49,719 nucleotides of DNA from Xylaria sp. FL1777 (Eukaryota > Ascomycota > Sordariomycetes > Xylariales > Xylariaceae): contig MU400767.1 in assembly GCA_022578965.1 (NCBI GenBank), positions 1 through 49,719 of the forward strand. The letters run 5' to 3'. Both the position numbers and the translations under genes were made by a program. The notes below the pieces were generated by a model. It was not told the origin of the DNA, did not search any database, and saw nothing but the letters and a program-made list of their open reading frames with translations. Of the stretch, positions 25,734 to 35,800 are shown piece after piece (the first letter of the stretch is position 1; every line of letters begins with the position of its first letter).

Positions 25734-26993
25734 CTAAGCTATTCGTTTATAGGAGGGCAGCAAATCCTTGTTGGTTTTTTCGAAACTACTGCCCATAAAC
25801 CTCTGGATATAGTCGAGTATACCAGTCCAAAGAACGAAGCCGAAAATGTTGTTGCGTAGCCATATTCCCCAAGCCGTCTGTGGAGCCATAACTGTTGTCA
25901 CAAACCGTGGCATCTGCCCTAATTCGTTGATGAGCGGTCTCATGCGTTGATCATAGGCTTGAAGCCCTGCTGCAATATCATCGCCATGCTCGCTAACCTC
26001 GCCAGCTAGGACATAAGCACCGGCCATCGCGAGGCTCGTACCTACACCAGTGAAGCCACTGGCATATCCCGCATCACCAACCATCACGAATCGCCCTTTG
26101 TGTAGTTGAGGGGCCTTGACTAGACTGACTTCGCTGGCATATAGATCATCGGATTTCATCAACCCCTCAAGGATCTGTGTATCCTTCCAACCAACATTTT
26201 CGAATCTCCGAGTAATAAATTGCTTGAGCGTTTGATCTCCCTGCTTCAAGGCTTCACGAAATTGTAGGATTTCGTCGCTCTCGTTGTTTGGGTAGGCCGA
26301 TATCATGAAGACTCGGTTACCTCCCGCATCAGGTGCGGCGGCAATCATGCGACCGCCTGGTGCATTATACGCCAGCCCGAATTTCTCTCCCTGTAGTACA
26401 TCTTGCGACATGCGGAAGTATGCCCCCCAGCAATTAGTCGAGACTACGTGATCTCGGACGCTGCATCCGAGGCCAATGGCGCGAGTCCGTGATGTCGTAC
26501 CATCACAGGCCACAACCAAATCATAATCCGAAGGGAGCAATCCGTTGGCGAATTCGACTGTGATAGGTCCACCATCAGACGGTTGTTGCATCGCCGTGAC
26601 TTGCTCACCAAACACATATTTGACGTTTTCATTGTCCTTGGTCAAGTCGACAAGGATTCTCGACAGGTCGCCTCGCAAGATCTCGTACTCTGAGATCAGG
26701 GTTTGTTGATCGGGATTGCCTGTAGGTTTCAGGACCCCGTATGGCCTGCCGTCACCGCGGGTAATACCCATACCATCTATTTCGTACTTGTTGGCTCGCA
26801 CAGCAGCCTCCATCCCTGGTATTTTTCTCATGACTTCGACACCGACCGTACGGATGTCTATGTTCTGTCCGCCCATTCGCAGAGATGGGAACCGTTCGAT
26901 GACCGTGACCCTTGCTCCTAATTTGGCCAGCCAGTATGCGGTCATTGGGCCCGCTATGGATGCACCAACGACGAGGACGTTCATTCCAGCCAT
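25734..26993 (-). CDS. FAD-dependent monooxygenase (group A, PHBH/TetX-like)
   Basis: A single uninterrupted reading of 419 residues, start MAGMNVLVVGASIAG. A longer reading would need a TTG start, so the ATG at 26993 is preferred. The Rossmann motif is GASIAG (10-15), a GxGxxG variant with Ala in second place, ending in VTVIER, whose acidic residue binds the FAD ribose. The mid-motif DLVVACDGTTSRTR (DG motif) and the C-terminal VGDAGYASGFTGVGTSLAM (GD motif) complete the aromatic-hydroxylase pattern. Such enzymes hydroxylate or epoxidise small substrates with NAD(P)H and O2, often in secondary metabolism; the substrate here is unknown. No synthase gene is nearby, so a biosynthetic cluster is not shown. 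The CT-rich 5' leader carries a (GA)n microsatellite. Confidence 0.9.
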   Translation of the reverse strand: MAGMNVLVVGASIAGPMTAYWLAKLGARVTVIERFPSLRMGGQNIDIRTVGVEVMRKIPGMEAAVRANKYEIDGMGITRGDGRPYGVLKPTGNPDQQTLISEYEILRGDLSRILVDLTKDNENVKYVFGEQVTAMQQPSDGGPITVEFANGLLPSDYDLVVACDGTTSRTRAIGLGCSVRDHVVSTNCWGAYFRMSQDVLQGEKFGLAYNAPGGRMIAAAPDAGGNRVFMISAYPNNESDEILQFREALKQGDQTLKQFITRRFENVGWKDTQILEGLMKSDDLYASEVSLVKAPQLHKGRFVMVGDAGYASGFTGVGTSLAMAGAYVLAGEVSEHGDDIAAGLQAYDQRMRPLINELGQMPRFVTTVMAPQTAWGIWLRNNIFGFVLWTGILDYIQRFMGSSFEKTNKDLLPSYKRIA

Positions 26994-27018
26994 GGTGTTC
27001 AAAGAAGCCAGTCGTGAA

Positions 27019-27043
27019 GAGAGAGAGAGAGAGAGAGAGAGAG
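27019..27043. repeat. (GA)n microsatellite in monooxygenase leader
   Basis: About twelve GA units, read as (CT)n on the gene's strand, starting 26 bp upstream of its ATG. CT-rich leaders are common just upstream of fungal start codons. Confidence 0.9.
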
Positions 27044-28680
27044 TTAAGTATGAAATTTAGTCTGGGGCGGCTGTGATAAGACAGTAGACTTTCAATCTAT
27101 TCATATTCGGCGACGACAGACTATTATATATTAAGAATCTAACGAGGTGTTTCATTGACATCGGCTTCTCCAGCAACCTCACGATACCAGAATTAATGAG
27201 GCTCAAGCGGTCGCCAAGCGGATTGCGCAGTGGGTCGCGGACTTTGTACGGGTCCGAGAAGTCCATATTATTTCGGTGCACCATATAATCTTCCCCCTAC
27301 TTATTCAAACGCCACAAGTACTCGTGCCGCGGGAGTCCCACGGGACCGCTCCGGAGGTGGTTTTTCCGTGCAAGTCAGCTACCTTTTGCACTCCAGCCCA
27401 CAGGTTAGCGTGTTTGAAATAGGTGAAATAGGTGTAGTTCTTGGCTAGTAGACCATGACGGGTTCAAATCCACATTTTAGGTTAGTAGATTTTAAAAAGT
27501 TGGAGACAATTATGACTAGAGGTGTTTTGCATGACGAAGTAATTAAACAGCCAAGCTATCGTTAACATTGGAACAAGTGGAACAGACTAGAAAAATAGGA
27601 CGGTAAAAGATTAAAGGAAACATGGAGAATAAAGAGGTTAGTTTCCCCGAAATAGGATAATCATGGTACCTTACAATCCCAACGCTCCTGGTTCTAGATA
27701 AGATCTCTCTTCCAGCCACAGACGTAGTCACCCGTGCAAACTTCCATATACGCAGTATACAGATTATTACTAGTAGTAGTAAGCTCGTGAAGTTTGCATA
27801 GCACACTAGTCCATGTGACCAATTTTCTAACTTGAGGACGGCCCCTTTCTTAAGCTAGGTATCGAGTGTCAAGAAACATGAACTTTTACTATTTATTTTA
27901 TTTTCTAACCCATTTAGCTAAATAGGAGAACCTCCTCTGTTTGTTCCCTTCCTCGGCATGCCACACTCCGGCTTTTGGGGTTTAACAAATCCTCCGGAGA
28001 AAGTCACACGGAGTCTCCCTCTCGGGTAGAGGAATCCGTGAGCGGTAGCTAACCGTATTGGCCACAGCATTCAGGTAGCGAGGAAAACACATAGGTCTCT
28101 TTTGTACCCTTTTTGCGGCAGCATAAAACACCCCTTGTGTTGCCAGATGCCCGCGTGGACATTGAGAAGATCACATGGCTCAATTTGTATGGAGTACAGG
28201 TGCTGCATACAGTTCTGATATGATTGATGTTTACTAGGGAGATATATGGGTGTCATGGTAAAGTTCTCCTGAGTATATCCTAATCTGATTTTTTTTGGTA
28301 GGCAAGGGTAATAGATCTGTTAATTCTAGTATGATAGCTGCAGTGAATAGTGGGGAAACAAACCTGAAAAAGGAGGCCTAGAGACTACACAACTTCTTGT
28401 TTGTAATTCTAGACAATAAGCCCTCGTTACTCGCCTTTGCCGCCACTACCCGTCCTATACACACTATTCACCTGAATTTGACCCTTTTATAGGGTATTCT
28501 AGGTGATGTTTGCCGTTACAGCCGAGCACACTGCTTAGAGACTAATAATTATTGAACGCTATCTATGTCGATGTTGTGGCAAAATCTACTTTTCCAAGCT
28601 CGCCGCCATAATTCGTCTTACATGTCACGTAGGACAGACAATCTTTAGGGACTCAGTCACATCAAGACTTTCTAGCTCTA
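27044..28680. other. Gene-free interval
   Basis: Normal composition with some A/T-rich pieces. Small open readings (27057-27284, 27543-27806, 28071-28256) have no recognisable feature. A tRNA B-box-like GGTTCAAATCC at 27461 lacks a pairing T stem and was not accepted. Confidence 0.55.
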
Positions 28681-28695
28681 CGATATATATAACCA
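28681..28695 (+). promoter_or_regulatory. TATA-like box upstream of small ORF
   Basis: CGATATATATAACC lies about 135 bp upstream of the ATG at 28827. It is followed by a pyrimidine-rich leader (CTTCTCATCTCTACACAC), a layout typical of fungal promoters. Confidence 0.45.
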
Positions 28696-28826
28696 CGTGG
28701 TATACATCCCTTTCCAAATACATACTACTTCCAGATTCCTTCTCATCTCTACACACAACCCCGGATATCACCCCTTGAGATTAAACACCAATCACTTTAC
28801 TAAGTATAACTACTGTACGCTACACC

Positions 28827-29048
28827 ATGACTTGTTGTGAAATCAAGCCACCCGTTAACGAGTGCGGCATCACGAAAAAGAAGGGCCATGGGGGGTCGAA
28901 GAGTACCATAAAAGTAAAGGACTGCGGTATGCCAAGTTGCGTATGGTCGAAGGCTAGGAATGCTCCGCAGCCACCCAAGTCGTCTGACCAACGTCAGGGT
29001 TCAAAGCGCAAGCGAGATGCTCATGCCCCAACTATAAAAGCGTACTAA
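28827..29048 (+). CDS. Possible small basic Cys-containing protein
   Basis: A 73-residue reading with no similarity I recognise. It begins MTCCEIKPPVNECG and has five cysteines (3, 4, 13, 33, 38). It is rich in Lys/Arg/Ser and carries a GSKRKRDAH stretch near the end that could act as a nuclear signal. No signal peptide or membrane segment. What favours a real gene is the context: a TATA-like box about 135 bp upstream, a CT-rich leader, and a stand-alone position in a gap. An opposite-strand reading (28800-28991) is equally long but has no such promoter. Without transcript evidence this could be chance. Confidence 0.3.
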   Translation: MTCCEIKPPVNECGITKKKGHGGSKSTIKVKDCGMPSCVWSKARNAPQPPKSSDQRQGSKRKRDAHAPTIKAY

Positions 29049-29552
29049 TAATTTACAGGAACGGAACACCAAGGAACGGAGAGTGACTGAGGGCAATGGC
29101 CTTCAAATGTGGCGCGAAAGACGCGAGTAAGAGTTGAGCGCCTGAGAAAAGATGGGAAGTAAATTTTCATGGTCAAAGAGAGCAAGGGTGTAATAGGGGG
29201 GCGGTCTAGCGCCTAAGCAGGCTTTATTTCATACTTTTGATTTTTAAGCCTCGGCTCCTCGTAACTTCGAAGGTTATAGAAATTATTATCTTGCTCTGAG
29301 TATGCTTCCCCCGCAGTGACCATCATGACGTTCCACTTTTCAACAATCTATCTCCCTCTAGACAACTCGAATCAAAATCTATGTTCATGTTTGGCTCTAA
29401 GTACAATCCATAACAAGAGATTTAACCTAGAATACCGTAGGTAGTAGTAATAGCTGTTTGACGCTATGTGCCATTTGCTCATTATTAGAGATAGATCACG
29501 CTATCATACCAAATCTTCGTCAGAAATATCGAAACGCTCAATTCATAAATCG
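29049..29552. other. Gene-free interval
   Basis: Spacer between the small reading and the 3' end of the ferric reductase. It probably contains the reductase 3' UTR. Nothing else supported. Confidence 0.5.
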
Positions 29553-31511
29553 TTACCACTCTAATCTATCATCACAGATCAAGCTGACATCAAAACGCTC
29601 ATTGCCCCTCCAAACCTTAGCACCAGAATTGCACGTCGCAACAATGCTTCGAAGATCGCTGATCATTCCGCCAGGCCCACTACCAAATACTTTCGTCGGC
29701 CCTCTCACGGTGCTCTCCACGAAATCGCTCACTAGGGCCTTCAGATCCGGACGTTGATTCAGCCCGTTACTACTGAGCTTCTGGATGTCTAGTGACATGG
29801 GAATCTGAGTCCCGTTGACCAACGAGCACGAAGAGGAGCAAGAGCCCTTCACGTCGTCTTCAAATTCAGCAGTCTTCTCTTCTTGTATTGAAGAGGCGCT
29901 GCCGCTGGCCTCCCTCGTCACGTAGATGTGCACTGCGATGCCGTGCGATTTAGCCGCGTTGTTGATGGCGATGATTTCCCGCTCCACCCAGCACAGGTCT
30001 GCTTTCCTGCGAATAGCCCAGACCAGCTGGATCTTGCGGTCCCTCACGGCCGGCTTCTGGATGAGGTCGAGGAGTACAGGAAGCACGTAGGTGATGCCAG
30101 TTCCGCCTGCGACGCATAAGACATTATCCTCGGGAATCAGTGCCTCGGCAATTGACTCCCCGTATGGCCCGGTCAATATTACTGGCGTTGTCGCTTTGGG
30201 GGACACGGCAAGCTTTCTGAGCGCTAGCTCTGTGATCTTCTTCGTCTCTCCCTTTTTAGCCCTCAATATGTATGAGTGGGAGACAGTCCCATTGCAGGTC
30301 TGGGGGAGGTTCAGTGGCGTAAAAGGATGCGATTGCCAGATACTGCTCTCAGCGAAGCATAGGTAGAAGTGCTGACCAATCTTCCAGGTATCGTGGGATT
30401 GTTCGAAGTCCATCCGTATGATGTCACCGTGCTCATCATCCGAAAAGTGAGTTAATGATGCTGATGCGGAGCGGAAGGCCATCGAACCATCGGGAAGGTA
30501 CTGGTAGTGGATCAATGCTGTGCGCAAGAATCGAACACCGCGATCCAAGAACCAAATCAGGAGAGAAGGGAGGAGAAAGCTCTTTAGCTGCTCCCAGTGG
30601 CCCCAGCAAGCTCCTATATAGACGAGAGCTAAAACATAATGAGCCTTTCGGAAGAACTCGTACCCTGTAAGGCGAATAGCCCATGGTGTGCTCAGGACGA
30701 GGAGCAATAGCAGTAGGATCATGGCAACCACTCCCCAGATTATGTAAGGCTGTATAATCCATTCAATGGCTGTCGTTGGCTGCGGTTGATATAGACGCAC
30801 TTCGACAATCGTCCAACCAATGGTGTGTACAGAGCCTTGGATGAAGATGATATAACCGAGCCACCGATGTAAAAAGTTGAAACTCTGGTAAGGAACTCCT
30901 GTCAGTAGAGAGAGTATCGACTCTCGAGTGGATAATAGAACTGCCAGTGGCGTGAGGGCATAAGCTAGAACTCCGATTCGATCAGAGAATGGGCCTATAC
31001 TAGTCCTTGTGTTGTATAACCCCGGGCTATCCTTAACAGGTGTAATCCAGGTTTGATATGTGATACCCGCGAAGCTGACTATCAATAGATAACCCGCCAA
31101 CACAGCTAAGATGAGAACTTGAAGTCCAGTCGTCCTGCCAAATATGGGCCGAGCTGGGTCGCGAAGCAACAAGCCTCGCACGTATGCGGAGGATGCTCTT
31201 GAAAATCGTGCTACGGATGACTTTCTGGAACTAATGCTTCCGGATACTAGGTCGTCAGCTCGCGACGGGGCCCAGAGTTTCCTTCCTATCGTCCATAAAA
31301 ACACAATTCCCAGTATAATTGACCATAGAATGCCAGAGTAGAGGATGCTCAGGTCGTGTGAATAGTACACTTGGTCGAGGTACTCACACGAACCGGCATC
31401 GTTCGTGCAAGGGACAACTCTTGAATAGTAGCCCCAGTGTGGTTCTAGGCTATCTGCTTCACTATAGTTTTGGATGTGGCGAGAAGCCAATAGCCTTCCC
31501 TGGCTTTCCAT
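29553..31511 (-). CDS. Ferric/cupric reductase, plasma membrane (FRE family)
   Basis: Intronless reading, 652 residues from MESQGRLLAS; a longer form would start with TTG and was not used. Such enzymes move electrons from cytosolic NADPH through FAD and two hemes to extracellular Fe(III) or Cu(II), so that the reduced ions can be taken up. Visible parts: an exterior N-terminal segment with HWGYYSRVVPCTNDAGSCEY, a first membrane span at about 57-73, then the ferric-reductase domain with several spans. The bis-heme histidines are H215/H229 and H291/H305, each pair 14 apart (HRWLGY... and AHYVLAL...). The FAD motif is HPFTPL, the NADPH motifs are GPYGE and GGTGIT, and GSGPGGM lies near the C-terminus. 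It is divergently paired with a Ctr copper transporter, which favours a copper-linked reductase. Ion preference cannot be read from sequence. Confidence 0.95.
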   Translation of the reverse strand: MESQGRLLASRHIQNYSEADSLEPHWGYYSRVVPCTNDAGSCEYLDQVYYSHDLSILYSGILWSIILGIVFLWTIGRKLWAPSRADDLVSGSISSRKSSVARFSRASSAYVRGLLLRDPARPIFGRTTGLQVLILAVLAGYLLIVSFAGITYQTWITPVKDSPGLYNTRTSIGPFSDRIGVLAYALTPLAVLLSTRESILSLLTGVPYQSFNFLHRWLGYIIFIQGSVHTIGWTIVEVRLYQPQPTTAIEWIIQPYIIWGVVAMILLLLLLVLSTPWAIRLTGYEFFRKAHYVLALVYIGACWGHWEQLKSFLLPSLLIWFLDRGVRFLRTALIHYQYLPDGSMAFRSASASLTHFSDDEHGDIIRMDFEQSHDTWKIGQHFYLCFAESSIWQSHPFTPLNLPQTCNGTVSHSYILRAKKGETKKITELALRKLAVSPKATTPVILTGPYGESIAEALIPEDNVLCVAGGTGITYVLPVLLDLIQKPAVRDRKIQLVWAIRRKADLCWVEREIIAINNAAKSHGIAVHIYVTREASGSASSIQEEKTAEFEDDVKGSCSSSCSLVNGTQIPMSLDIQKLSSNGLNQRPDLKALVSDFVESTVRGPTKVFGSGPGGMISDLRSIVATCNSGAKVWRGNERFDVSLICDDRLEW

Positions 31512-31727
31512 CTTCCACGAGCACAAGCTCTGATAGAATTGCTTGAGTGGGCGCCGCGAGACGCAGACGGATGGTATCGAGACGGCAGTATTGTTGAACT
31601 AATTATTGAGATTGAGTTAGGTGAAAGGTGAATGGAGTTTATATCGGCGAATTTAGCGGAGTAGGCTTCAAAGGGCGACCACTGAATAGGACTCGTGTTC
31701 TAGGCATATGGGAAGCTATAAGGGTTA

Positions 31728-31754
31728 AGCATGGCTCGGCCCCTTAGCCATGCT
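31728..31754. repeat. 9-bp perfect inverted repeat
   Basis: AGCATGGCT (31728-31736) and AGCCATGCT (31746-31754) flank a 9-base C-rich loop. It lies about 220 bp upstream of the reductase ATG and could be a dimer binding site or a hairpin. No known factor is assigned. Confidence 0.7.
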
Positions 31755-31918
31755 CTCGCAGAACCAAACTACACCGCGCTTTAGATAACCTAAGTGGATA
31801 GAAAACTTGCGCTTGCAGAGTATCTAAAAGCCAGACTACAGCAGTCAAGTGGTGTGATACACCCGACCGGCCCTCAAGGCCGCGATGATGAGGGGAGAAG
31901 TGGGCTATTGAGAATGAT

Positions 31919-31926
31919 TGAGCACA
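31919..31926 (-). promoter_or_regulatory. Copper-response-like motif TGTGCTCA (minus)
   Basis: Plus strand reads TGAGCACA. TGTGCTCA is the motif reported for the copper-sensing activator Mac1 in Aspergillus fumigatus; yeast Mac1 uses TTTGCTCA. It points toward the reductase gene. Confidence 0.5.
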
Positions 31927-32293
31927 TTTCTTGATCCGTTTTGGGTGCAGGGAGCGAGGATATCTTGGCAAAGTTCCGAAGCGGATCGTGCTGAGCAGGG
32001 CTACCGTCTCCATTAAGCTCGGCGTCGTTGGCATTCGCATCATGAATGGCCCATGAAGCTAGAGATCACTCCACCAGTCTTGTTCCTAGTCCCGATGTTG
32101 ACAGTAGTTCCCGGCCGTGGTTCCCGGCCGCCAGTCTAGGGTGCTTGGCCGTTTGGCCGGTCCCAGATAACCTTAAACTTGGTCAGAAAGCTTCACGCAT
32201 ACGTAAGGTGACTACTGAGTCCTCGTAAATCTGCGCATATCAACTCGTTCCCAAATCCATCTCAATCTTTCGCATCCGAACAATTCCCTCTGA

Positions 32294-32301
32294 TGTGCTC
32301 A
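32294..32301 (+). promoter_or_regulatory. Copper-response-like motif TGTGCTCA (plus)
   Basis: Exact TGTGCTCA 183 bp upstream of the transporter ATG and pointing toward it. It is the inverted partner of the site at 31919-31926. Confidence 0.55.
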
Positions 32302-32483
32302 TCTCGTGTTTCACTACTCTAAAAATCATACGTCAGATTAACACACCACTGAAAGAAAATCCAGAGAAGAGAAATAAAAGTTAATATATTTAAGCGCACT
32401 GGCCAAAGTTGATAGACACAACTTGTCTCAAATTGTTGAATACCGGAATTCGTTGTTCAATTTCTCGGGATAATACAGCTAAC

Positions 32484-33297
32484 ATGTCGCATGGCGGCGA
32501 TATGGACATGGACGACTCGTCGTGCTCGACTCATGTCAGTAGTCACAAGTATAATTAAATTTAATTTTGCTCTTACTGACAATAAGCCTTTAGATGTTAT
32601 GGAACTGGAACACTATCGGCTCCTGTACGCCAAGCAAGACCAAATAGATATGATAGTGATGGTGATATTTTCTGACAATCTGTAGGTTTCTTTGCCGAGT
32701 CATGGAAGATCAAAACCGAGGGAATGATGGCGGCGACTTGCATCGGCGTGTTCTTGCTCGCGATTGTCTTGGAATTTGTTCGTCGAGTCGGCAAAGAATA
32801 CGACCAACTCATCGTTCGCCAGTTCCAACAACACATTGATGCCCAGGCTGCCATGTCAAAATTGGAAGATGAATGCCGCTCAGAGGGAACCCAACCAGTC
32901 AGCCAGACTGTGATGTTTAGGGCAACGCCAATACAGCAACTAATCCGGAGTTTCATCCGTAAGTAATTTTTGCAACCATATTCGTCGTTATAGGACGAGA
33001 TGATCCGTCTTATCTGTCTCTGTCCCTCATGTATTTTCCTTTACCACCTCACTGGCCCGGATCTGACTGAGCTGACATGAAACGACGGTAGATGCTGTAG
33101 CATTCGGCATAGCCTACATCTTGATGCTCATCGCCATGGCGTTCAATGGATACGTCATCATAGTGACTATTATCGGCGCCGGATTTGGGAAATTTCTGTG
33201 TGACTGGATGACACAGAAGGTGGTAATCGGAGCGACAACCACTGCGCTAGCAAAGAGCGTCCAGAATAGTGAAGAGGCGACTATGTGCTGTGGCTAG
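32484..33297 (+). CDS. Ctr-family high-affinity copper transporter
   Basis: Four exons: 32484-32534, 32594-32624, 32686-32958, 33092-33297, giving 186 residues. Splice phases close exactly (for example T|GT makes the Cys of GSCFFAESW). Ctr proteins are plasma-membrane trimers passing Cu(I). Visible parts: a Met/His/Asp-rich exterior N-terminus (MSHGGDMDMDDSSCSTH), then MLWNWNT and FFAESWKI, which precede the first span in this family. TM1 is about 41-60, followed by a cytosolic loop. TM2 carries the pore signature M130-x3-M134. TM3 carries G147-x3-G151, the trimer-packing motif. The chain ends MCCG, a CC copper-handing motif. The 31-nt second exon is very small. A divergent reductase gene supplies the likely partner enzyme. 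Confidence 0.95.
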
Positions 33298-33786
33298 AGT
33301 ACCTGGATTACCTAGTTTATGGGGCATCTTGATTTATGATTAATGATCAGAACGTTTACTTTGATATCGTTACTATGACAAGAAGTCTCGTGGTGGCCTC
33401 AGTTCAGGGCAGGGTGCAGATTAGACACTCATTTCCCTTTCTCGTTTTAATTTGCCAGTTTAGTAGGATAGTAGCGTATTTAGTCCACAAGCCACACTTT
33501 TGCATACCAATGCTTTACTTGGATGGGAATGATGATAAGATAAGGCTTTCTGTGGCTGAGCTTTCCCCTGTACGATTCCTTATCAGCTTATCGGACCCTC
33601 GTCCCTCTATGACTGCCCCTCCAAAACTCTGGCCGATCGGCCTAATGAGACATGCCTACCCTGCTCTTTGAGTGACTCAGAAAGAACATAGTTATTCGAT
33701 AGAATAATTAATTACACGCTTACACGCCTACCACTTCAACCTTGAGAAAGCGTAATTCAATTCTCCTCGTCGGACCAAATTTCGCC
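33298..33786. other. Gene-free interval / synthetase promoter
   Basis: 3' flank of the copper transporter and 5' region of the tyrosyl-tRNA synthetase. An open reading 33336-33671 has no recognisable domain. No TATA box stands out. Confidence 0.5.
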
Positions 33787-35800
33787 ATGGCGGGCTCTAA
33801 CAACGCAGGCGAGAGGATTGCCCTCATAAAAGAGAACCTTGCCGAGTTTCTCAACCCCGAAATCATCGAGACAATCGTGAACGAGGGGCGCAACCCGAGG
33901 ATTTACTGGGGTAAGCAATTGGTCTCGTCGGTGTCGCTCATAGCGCAGATAACACAGATTTGTACTGATGAATACGTATTTTTTTTGGTTGTAGGAACTG
34001 CCACCGTACGTTAACGTTATGCTTCACCGGGGTTCCCCAGCCCAACAACGAGGGCGGGCAATCGACCGACAGTCAACGACTAACTTGGGGACGCGACAGA
34101 CCGGCCGACCTCATTGCGGATATTTAGTTCCCGGCGTACGGCCATTTCACCCGCTCCTCTGGTCAATATGCGAGGCTCATTTGTTGAGAACAGGTCAAAA
34201 TAGCCCAACTGCTAGCTGCTGGTTGCGACATGGTCATCCTCCTTGCCGACGTATGCGCTCTCTCCCACACCATCTCCTGCGCGACAAAGCACATGCGCGG
34301 CGCCCGATACTGACACTGATGTTGGCAATGGTCAGATTCATGGCTTTCTCGATAACCTCAAGGCCCCCATCGAACTCGTCGAACACCGTGTCAAATACTA
34401 CCGGTTTGCGATAACGGCACTGCTCCAAGCCTGTGGCGTGTCGACCGACAAGGTCGAGTTTGTTCTTGGCAGTTCCTACCAAAAGACCCCCGACTACATC
34501 ATGGACATCTACAAGCTGTGTTCCTTGACGTCGGAGCACGATGCGAAGAAGGCTGGTGCCGAGGTTGTTAAGCAGTCCGCCAACAGCCCCTTAAGTGGGC
34601 TACTCTACCCTATTCTCCAAGTGCTGGACGAGCAGTACCTAAACGTAGACGCGCAGTTTGGTGGTGAGTTTCCTATTGGCTCCCCAGCACCAAAACATGC
34701 CATTGATGTGGTTCAGGACTGGATCAGCGAAAATTGTTCACTGCCGCGAAAGAGTGGCTGCCGAAACTTGGCTACCGACAGGTCAGTTGGATGCAATAAG
34801 ACCGATCCAGTCTCCTAGCCTGCAACTTACTCGACTACAGCGTGCTCATCTCATGAACGACATGATTCCTGGTCTCCAGGGTGGCAAAAGTAAGTACAAA
34901 TTGATTGTCAAAGCCCTGAACTAGGATTCATGGCTGTCACTGCATCGGTTATTGGCCAATTACATGGAATAGTGAATACACGCATTTCCTAGCATGTGTT
35001 CAGATTTATCCGTGAAGCTATCTCCGAACCAGCTTTTCCGTTCGAAAATATCACATCGGCTATTGATTTTCATATCCGATTGTTCCTGCTAACTCGTCAT
35101 CGTATAGTGAGCTCGAGTGATGAGAATTCCAAAATTGATCTTCTAGATCCACCAGATACCGTCACTAAAAAGGCAAGTGTTTCTGGAACTATAAGTTTTC
35201 AGGGGCTACTTTCTTAGACTGCAGACCAGCTACTGGAAGCGCCACCCCGACGGAAACTCGCTAACTATTGGCACAGATCAAGAAAGCAGAAGCAGCGCCA
35301 CGGGTTGCTGAAGGGAATGGCCTTTTGGCCTACGTGGAGCATGTTTTCCTTCCAGTAGCCGAGCTCAAAGGAAAGCGTGAATTCATTGTATCTCGGGAAC
35401 GGGACGGTTTAGAGCCTCTAGTTTATACGACGATTGGACAACTGCGAAATGATTACGAGACCGACGTGGTAAGTTTTTCAAATCGTGACTATGCAGTTTG
35501 CCCCGATCTCATGATAATAAGGCACTAACCGGCTCAAAGCTCACACCACAACTCCTGAAACCTGCCGTCACTAAGGCGTTACATGACATTCTGATACCCA
35601 TCCAAGACGCTTACAACGCATCAAAAGAGTGGCAAGAGATTACATTACTCGCTTACCCGCCACCGGAAAAGAAGGCGAAGAAGGTCAAGAAAATGGGCAC
35701 TCGTTACCCAGGCGCAGGTCAAGACAGCACCGCGCCTGACGCCACCACTGATAATGTGGACGGCGTAGCAAATCTTAATCTAGGCGCGGGGGGACAATAA
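33787..35800 (+). CDS. Tyrosine--tRNA ligase, cytosolic eukaryotic type
   Basis: Ten exons: 33787-33910, 33995-34005, 34100-34135, 34194-34250, 34336-34663, 34717-34781, 34841-34889, 35108-35172, 35277-35468, 35540-35800. They join in frame to 395 residues, the length of yeast-type cytosolic enzymes without an EMAP-like extension. It charges tRNA-Tyr with tyrosine. Class I signatures: the HIGH-type HCGY (50-53) after TATTGRP, VLGSSYQK, AEVVKQ, QFGGLDQRK, and an intact KMSSS (223-227). The Lys-rich tail ends after GTRYPGAGQD. Exon 2 is only 11 nt. The intron 35173-35276 starts GCAAGT, a GC-AG intron, while the rest are GT-AG. The start ATG lies in GCCATGG; an earlier in-frame ATG-like start is not needed. 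It appears complete. Whether it is the only cytosolic copy cannot be told. Confidence 0.93.

Larger units (their letters stand above)
31512..32483. promoter_or_regulatory. Shared divergent promoter, reductase and copper transporter
   Basis: The two start codons are 972 bp apart and face away from each other. On the reductase side TATAAA (minus) lies at 31638-31643. On the transporter side TAATATATTTAAG lies at about 32382-32394. Between them are two TGTGCTCA octamers in opposite orientation, two AGATAACC GATA-type sites (about 31783 and 32163), a 9-bp inverted repeat, and a doubled GTTCCCGGCCG (about 32106 and 32117). No coding reading in this stretch looks real. Confidence 0.75.

Noticed and set aside
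27461..27471. GGTTCAAATCC, a tRNA B-box-like string
   Set aside because: Flanking bases cannot form a T stem, and no matching A box or acceptor stem is present.
31509..31526. Longer starts for the reductase, monooxygenase and tyrosinase
   Set aside because: Each would need a TTG start codon. The next in-frame ATG fits the families and, for tyrosinase, the signal peptide.
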